In this document: positions 13,368 through 15,131 of the stretch, piece after piece
Layout of the letters: every line of letters begins with the position of its first letter
Numbering within the stretch: position 1 is the stretch's first letter
Assembly (NCBI GenBank): GCA_900550505.1
Contig: URSI01000011.1
Coordinates: 1 to 15,131 of the forward strand
Source: an uncultured Eubacteriales bacterium
GTDB taxonomy: Bacteria > Bacillota > Clostridia > Oscillospirales > CAG-382
DNA length: 15,131 nt
Direction of reading: 5' to 3'
Notes under the pieces: model-generated
What the model saw: only the letters and a program-made list of their open reading frames with translations
The model's database searches: none
What the model was told of the DNA's origin: nothing
Made by a program: the position numbers and the translations under genes

Positions 13368-13886
13368 TTATATCTGATTTATGATATAATCTACATTTTC
13401 TTCAATGGGTTTTGTTCCGTCAATTCTTAAGATAGGACAACTTAATTGCTGTATCCATTCTTCAACTATGATTTCTGATCTAGATCTAACAAACTCAAAA
13501 AATCTTTCTTCCTGTTCATGTAAATCTCCACCTGGCAACATTCTGCTGCCAAACTTTTGAAAAGAACGATTTTTAACCCGTTGCATACGAATATCCTTTG
13601 GGGCATCAATCAATATAACATACTGAAAAAAGGGATAAATCGCCTCTCCGTAATCTCCCTTTACAGCAGCAAAAACTAAATTTTCATGTGCTTTAATCTC
13701 ATGAAACAGCAGCTTTTGAGCCTCCTCACGCGTACGAGGAGAAGCATAAATATAATTAGGGTTTGTCTTATGGAAAAATAGGTCTTCATTATCTATAAAA
13801 TAAAAATGCAATTTCTCAGCAAGAGCTCTCCCCAATGTGCTCTTTCCGGCGCCATTTAAGCCACATATCATAATTCCTGTTCCCAT
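13368..13886 (-). CDS. Small P-loop nucleotide kinase / AAA-type ATP-binding protein
   Basis: A 172-aa P-loop protein resembling small shikimate/adenylate-kinase-like ATPases that are usually annotated only as AAA family ATPase. The Walker A motif is GLNGAGKST (9-17), right at the N-terminus. FYFIDNEDLFF (28-38) is the usual position of a substrate-binding acidic pair, VILIDAP (90-96) a Walker B-like strand, and R100 with RVKNRSFQKFG (103-113) a lid-like basic segment; MLPGGDLHEQEERFFEF follows. The substrate cannot be told. The start is uncertain: ATG at 13886 gives MGTGIMICGL, a natural N-terminus; a GTG at 13895 would add three residues and an ATG at 13871 would remove five. The gene is strikingly AT-rich (about 35-40% GC by eye against the mid-50s around it), which suggests recent acquisition. 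It has its own promoter. Confidence 0.72.
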   Translation of the reverse strand: MGTGIMICGLNGAGKSTLGRALAEKLHFYFIDNEDLFFHKTNPNYIYASPRTREEAQKLLFHEIKAHENLVFAAVKGDYGEAIYPFFQYVILIDAPKDIRMQRVKNRSFQKFGSRMLPGGDLHEQEERFFEFVRSRSEIIVEEWIQQLSCPILRIDGTKPIEENVDYIINQI

Positions 13887-13921
13887 AAAGCTCACATAAC
13901 CCGATTTTTTATTTAACCTAA

Positions 13922-13951
13922 ATTATAAAGAAGCCTTCATTTTCCTGTCGA
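13922..13951 (-). promoter_or_regulatory. Promoter of the AT-rich kinase gene
   Basis: On the minus strand, TCGACA (13951-13946) and TATAAT (13927-13922) are separated by 18 bp. Transcription would start near 13915, leaving a 5' leader of about 30 nt before the ATG at 13886. The -10 is a perfect match and the -35 has one mismatch to TTGACA. Confidence 0.65.
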
Positions 13952-13955
13952 AGCA

Positions 13956-14090
13956 TTTGGTAAAAGCCAAAGTAAGGCGGTTTTCTTACGAAGCCTCTCC
14001 CTTGGTAGTTTCTTTTATCCTACCGTAGGGGTCTTTTTCTGTTGTCCGTTTTTACCGGACTTGTTCATCAGTATACCATACTGTCTGACA
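13956..14090 (-). other. Chain of hairpins upstream of the kinase gene and after the ligase gene (candidate structured RNA/repeat)
   Basis: The gap of about 250 bp between the kinase and ligase genes has no ORF of substance but holds at least five stems: TTTGG/CCAAA (13956-13960, 13967-13971), GTAAG/CTTAC (13972-13976, 13985-13989), a composite CCCT..GGTAG/CTACC..AGGG (13999-14008, 14020-14030), GTCCG/CGGAC (14044-14048, 14056-14060) and CAGTAT/ATACTG (14069-14074, 14078-14083). GAAGC recurs at 13930, 13950 and 13990. It could be transcribed as the 3' UTR of the ligase gene. I do not match it to a known RNA class. Confidence 0.45.
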
Positions 14091-14118
14091 AACGGGGTGC
14101 GGTTCGACCCGACGGAGC
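14027..14118 (-). repeat. Right copy of the diverged intergenic element
   Basis: Read on the minus strand, it starts with GCTCCGTCGGGT (14118-14107), 20 bp after the ligase stop, and ends with the CGGACA...AAAAAGACCCCT block (14048-14027). Both blocks occur in the same order after the oxidoreductase gene on the plus strand, so the copies face each other across about 0.85 kb containing the AT-rich kinase gene. Between its blocks this copy has two extra hairpins that the left copy lacks. Confidence 0.5.
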
Positions 14119-14138
14119 GTTTTGTTTTTTCGGATCGG

Positions 14139-15131
14139 TCATTCTTCGCTTATCACTATCACCCGCGGATCGGTGTTTTTCGGCTCGGCAGCGGGCGACT
14201 CGGTTATAAGCAACAGCATCATCATTATAAATGCGTATGGGTACGGGCAGAAAATCCCGGGGTTGACGCAGGACATCAGCCATAAACCCGTGAAGGAGCA
14301 GAGCACGCAGAGCTTGAAGGAATCCACGCTTCGCAGCAGCGCCAGCAACCCGGTCGCTATCTGTGTGCAATATGCAAAAATACCGGTTATGCCGAGGCTG
14401 GCTATTATCTGCATCGGCGCAGAGTGGTACCAGTGCATAGCAAACTTTTTGGGGTCATATATATCTTTGTTTCCGCTGTACCCGAGTCCTCTGCCGAACA
14501 GCGGGTTGGCGGAAAAATCATTTTTCATACGTTCAAACAGCCGCATACGCGGTTCCTTTGAGTATAGGAACACATATTTGTCAAGCTCCGCGTCGTATAC
14601 GAACTGAGAAAGCAGATATCCCCTCATCTCGTATACGCCCGCACAGAGCGCGGCAAGCGATACGAAAAAGAAAACGGCGCTCAGCGCACGGTGATGACGC
14701 CGGTAAATGATAAATACTATTGCAGAGAGCGCATAGGTAGCCGTCCCCATCACCCAACCGCCTCTGGAGCCCGAGAGGAACATGGCAATAAGCGCAAGAA
14801 ACGCCACGGAAAGGTGGAGCAATGTCTTGTTGCGGAACCGGTACACAAAGGGCAGTGCGATTATCAGTAAAGTGGATACGTTGTTGCTCCATTGCAGCCT
14901 CGGCAGCTTGCCGGTCTCAAGCACCGTCGGCAGCACCGATATGACCGCGTGGAACACCATGTAGATGCCGAGAAGCACCACGGTATACATGATGCGGCAT
15001 ATGTAGTCAGGCACACTGTATTCTCGCGGGAACGACATTTGACCGCTGAGCAGCAGATAAAGCACCACCATTACGGCGCCGAGACTCAGTACGTAAAAGA
15101 GTGATACTGGATTGAAATAATCCTTGGTCGA
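14139..15131 (-). CDS. O-antigen ligase / polymerase-family membrane protein, N-terminus cut off by the window edge
   Basis: A polytopic inner-membrane protein of the Wzy_C (O-antigen ligase/polymerase) superfamily; members join polysaccharide chains to lipid carriers or polymerise repeat units on the outer face of the membrane. The reading frame is open to the right edge, so the 330 visible residues are the C-terminal part; the first visible Met (at 15071) is probably internal, as it lies inside a membrane helix (VSLFYVLSLGAVMVVLYLLL). About nine hydrophobic segments are visible. Family signatures are SGSRGGW, then a large extracytoplasmic loop with PLFGRGLGYSG and HWYHSAPMQIIASLGITGIFAY, followed by two or three more helices and a short polar tail (EPKNTDPRVIVISEE). 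Which polymer it handles is unknown; an envelope glycan would fit the nucleotide-sugar gene at the other end of the window. It ends 20 bp before the right copy of the intergenic repeat. Confidence 0.85.
   Translation of the reverse strand, partial: STKDYFNPVSLFYVLSLGAVMVVLYLLLSGQMSFPREYSVPDYICRIMYTVVLLGIYMVFHAVISVLPTVLETGKLPRLQWSNNVSTLLIIALPFVYRFRNKTLLHLSVAFLALIAMFLSGSRGGWVMGTATYALSAIVFIIYRRHHRALSAVFFFVSLAALCAGVYEMRGYLLSQFVYDAELDKYVFLYSKEPRMRLFERMKNDFSANPLFGRGLGYSGNKDIYDPKKFAMHWYHSAPMQIIASLGITGIFAYCTQIATGLLALLRSVDSFKLCVLCSFTGLWLMSCVNPGIFCPYPYAFIMMMLLLITESPAAEPKNTDPRVIVISEE

Noticed and set aside
15069..15071. ATG at 15071 as the true start of the ligase-type protein
   Set aside because: The frame stays open to the window edge and the Met lies inside a hydrophobic helix, with no ribosome-binding site visible; the gene is more likely truncated by the window.

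Overview
The window reads like chromosomal DNA of a low-oxygen Gram-positive bacterium of the class Clostridia, probably a gut-type relative of Oscillospirales/Ruminococcaceae. The support is gene content and order: secG followed by an RNase R-family gene (the usual Firmicutes order), a DacF-like PBP5-family membrane protein, a free-standing ribF, pgk-tpiA in tandem, an RpiR regulator and a BaiN/YhiN-type flavoprotein. Most of the window is GC-rich by eye (mid-50s percent), with strong Shine-Dalgarno sequences. One AT-rich island stands out near 13.37-13.96 kb. This placement is inference from content; no rRNA or tRNA gene is present to confirm it.

Layout. At 89-2134 (minus) lies a sugar-nucleotide pyrophosphorylase fused to a degenerate phosphomannomutase-like half. 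A divergent intergenic region (2135-2404) follows, with inverted repeats, a near-perfect sigma-A promoter and a roughly 105-nt structured leader. Rightward genes then run ribF, a DacF-like protein, a second good promoter, secG, a strong terminator, an RNase R-like gene, an orphan solute-binding lipoprotein, pgk and tpiA. A perfect 10-bp-stem terminator ends that series. Next come an rpiR-type regulator and an overlapping FAD oxidoreductase. After a terminator, the rest is leftward: a small AT-rich P-loop kinase gene with its own promoter, a chain of hairpins, and the 3' part of an O-antigen-ligase-type membrane protein that leaves the right edge.

How the genes fit together. The right-centre block is central glycolysis (pgk, tpiA) next to a sugar-phosphate-sensing type of regulator (RpiR/SIS) and an orphan sugar-type binding lipoprotein. 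The centre is housekeeping: FMN/FAD synthesis, protein export and an RNA-processing homologue. The outer genes look like envelope polysaccharide functions (nucleotide-sugar synthesis at left, polymer ligase/polymerase at right).

The most unusual features are two proteins that keep their family fold but have lost their catalytic residues. The DacF-like protein has lost SxxK, SxN and KTG; the RNase R-like protein has lost every Asp of its RNB metal site. Also notable is a pair of related sequence elements in inverted orientation, placed directly after two unrelated genes and bracketing the AT-rich kinase gene. I see no CRISPR array, transposase, tRNA or rRNA.
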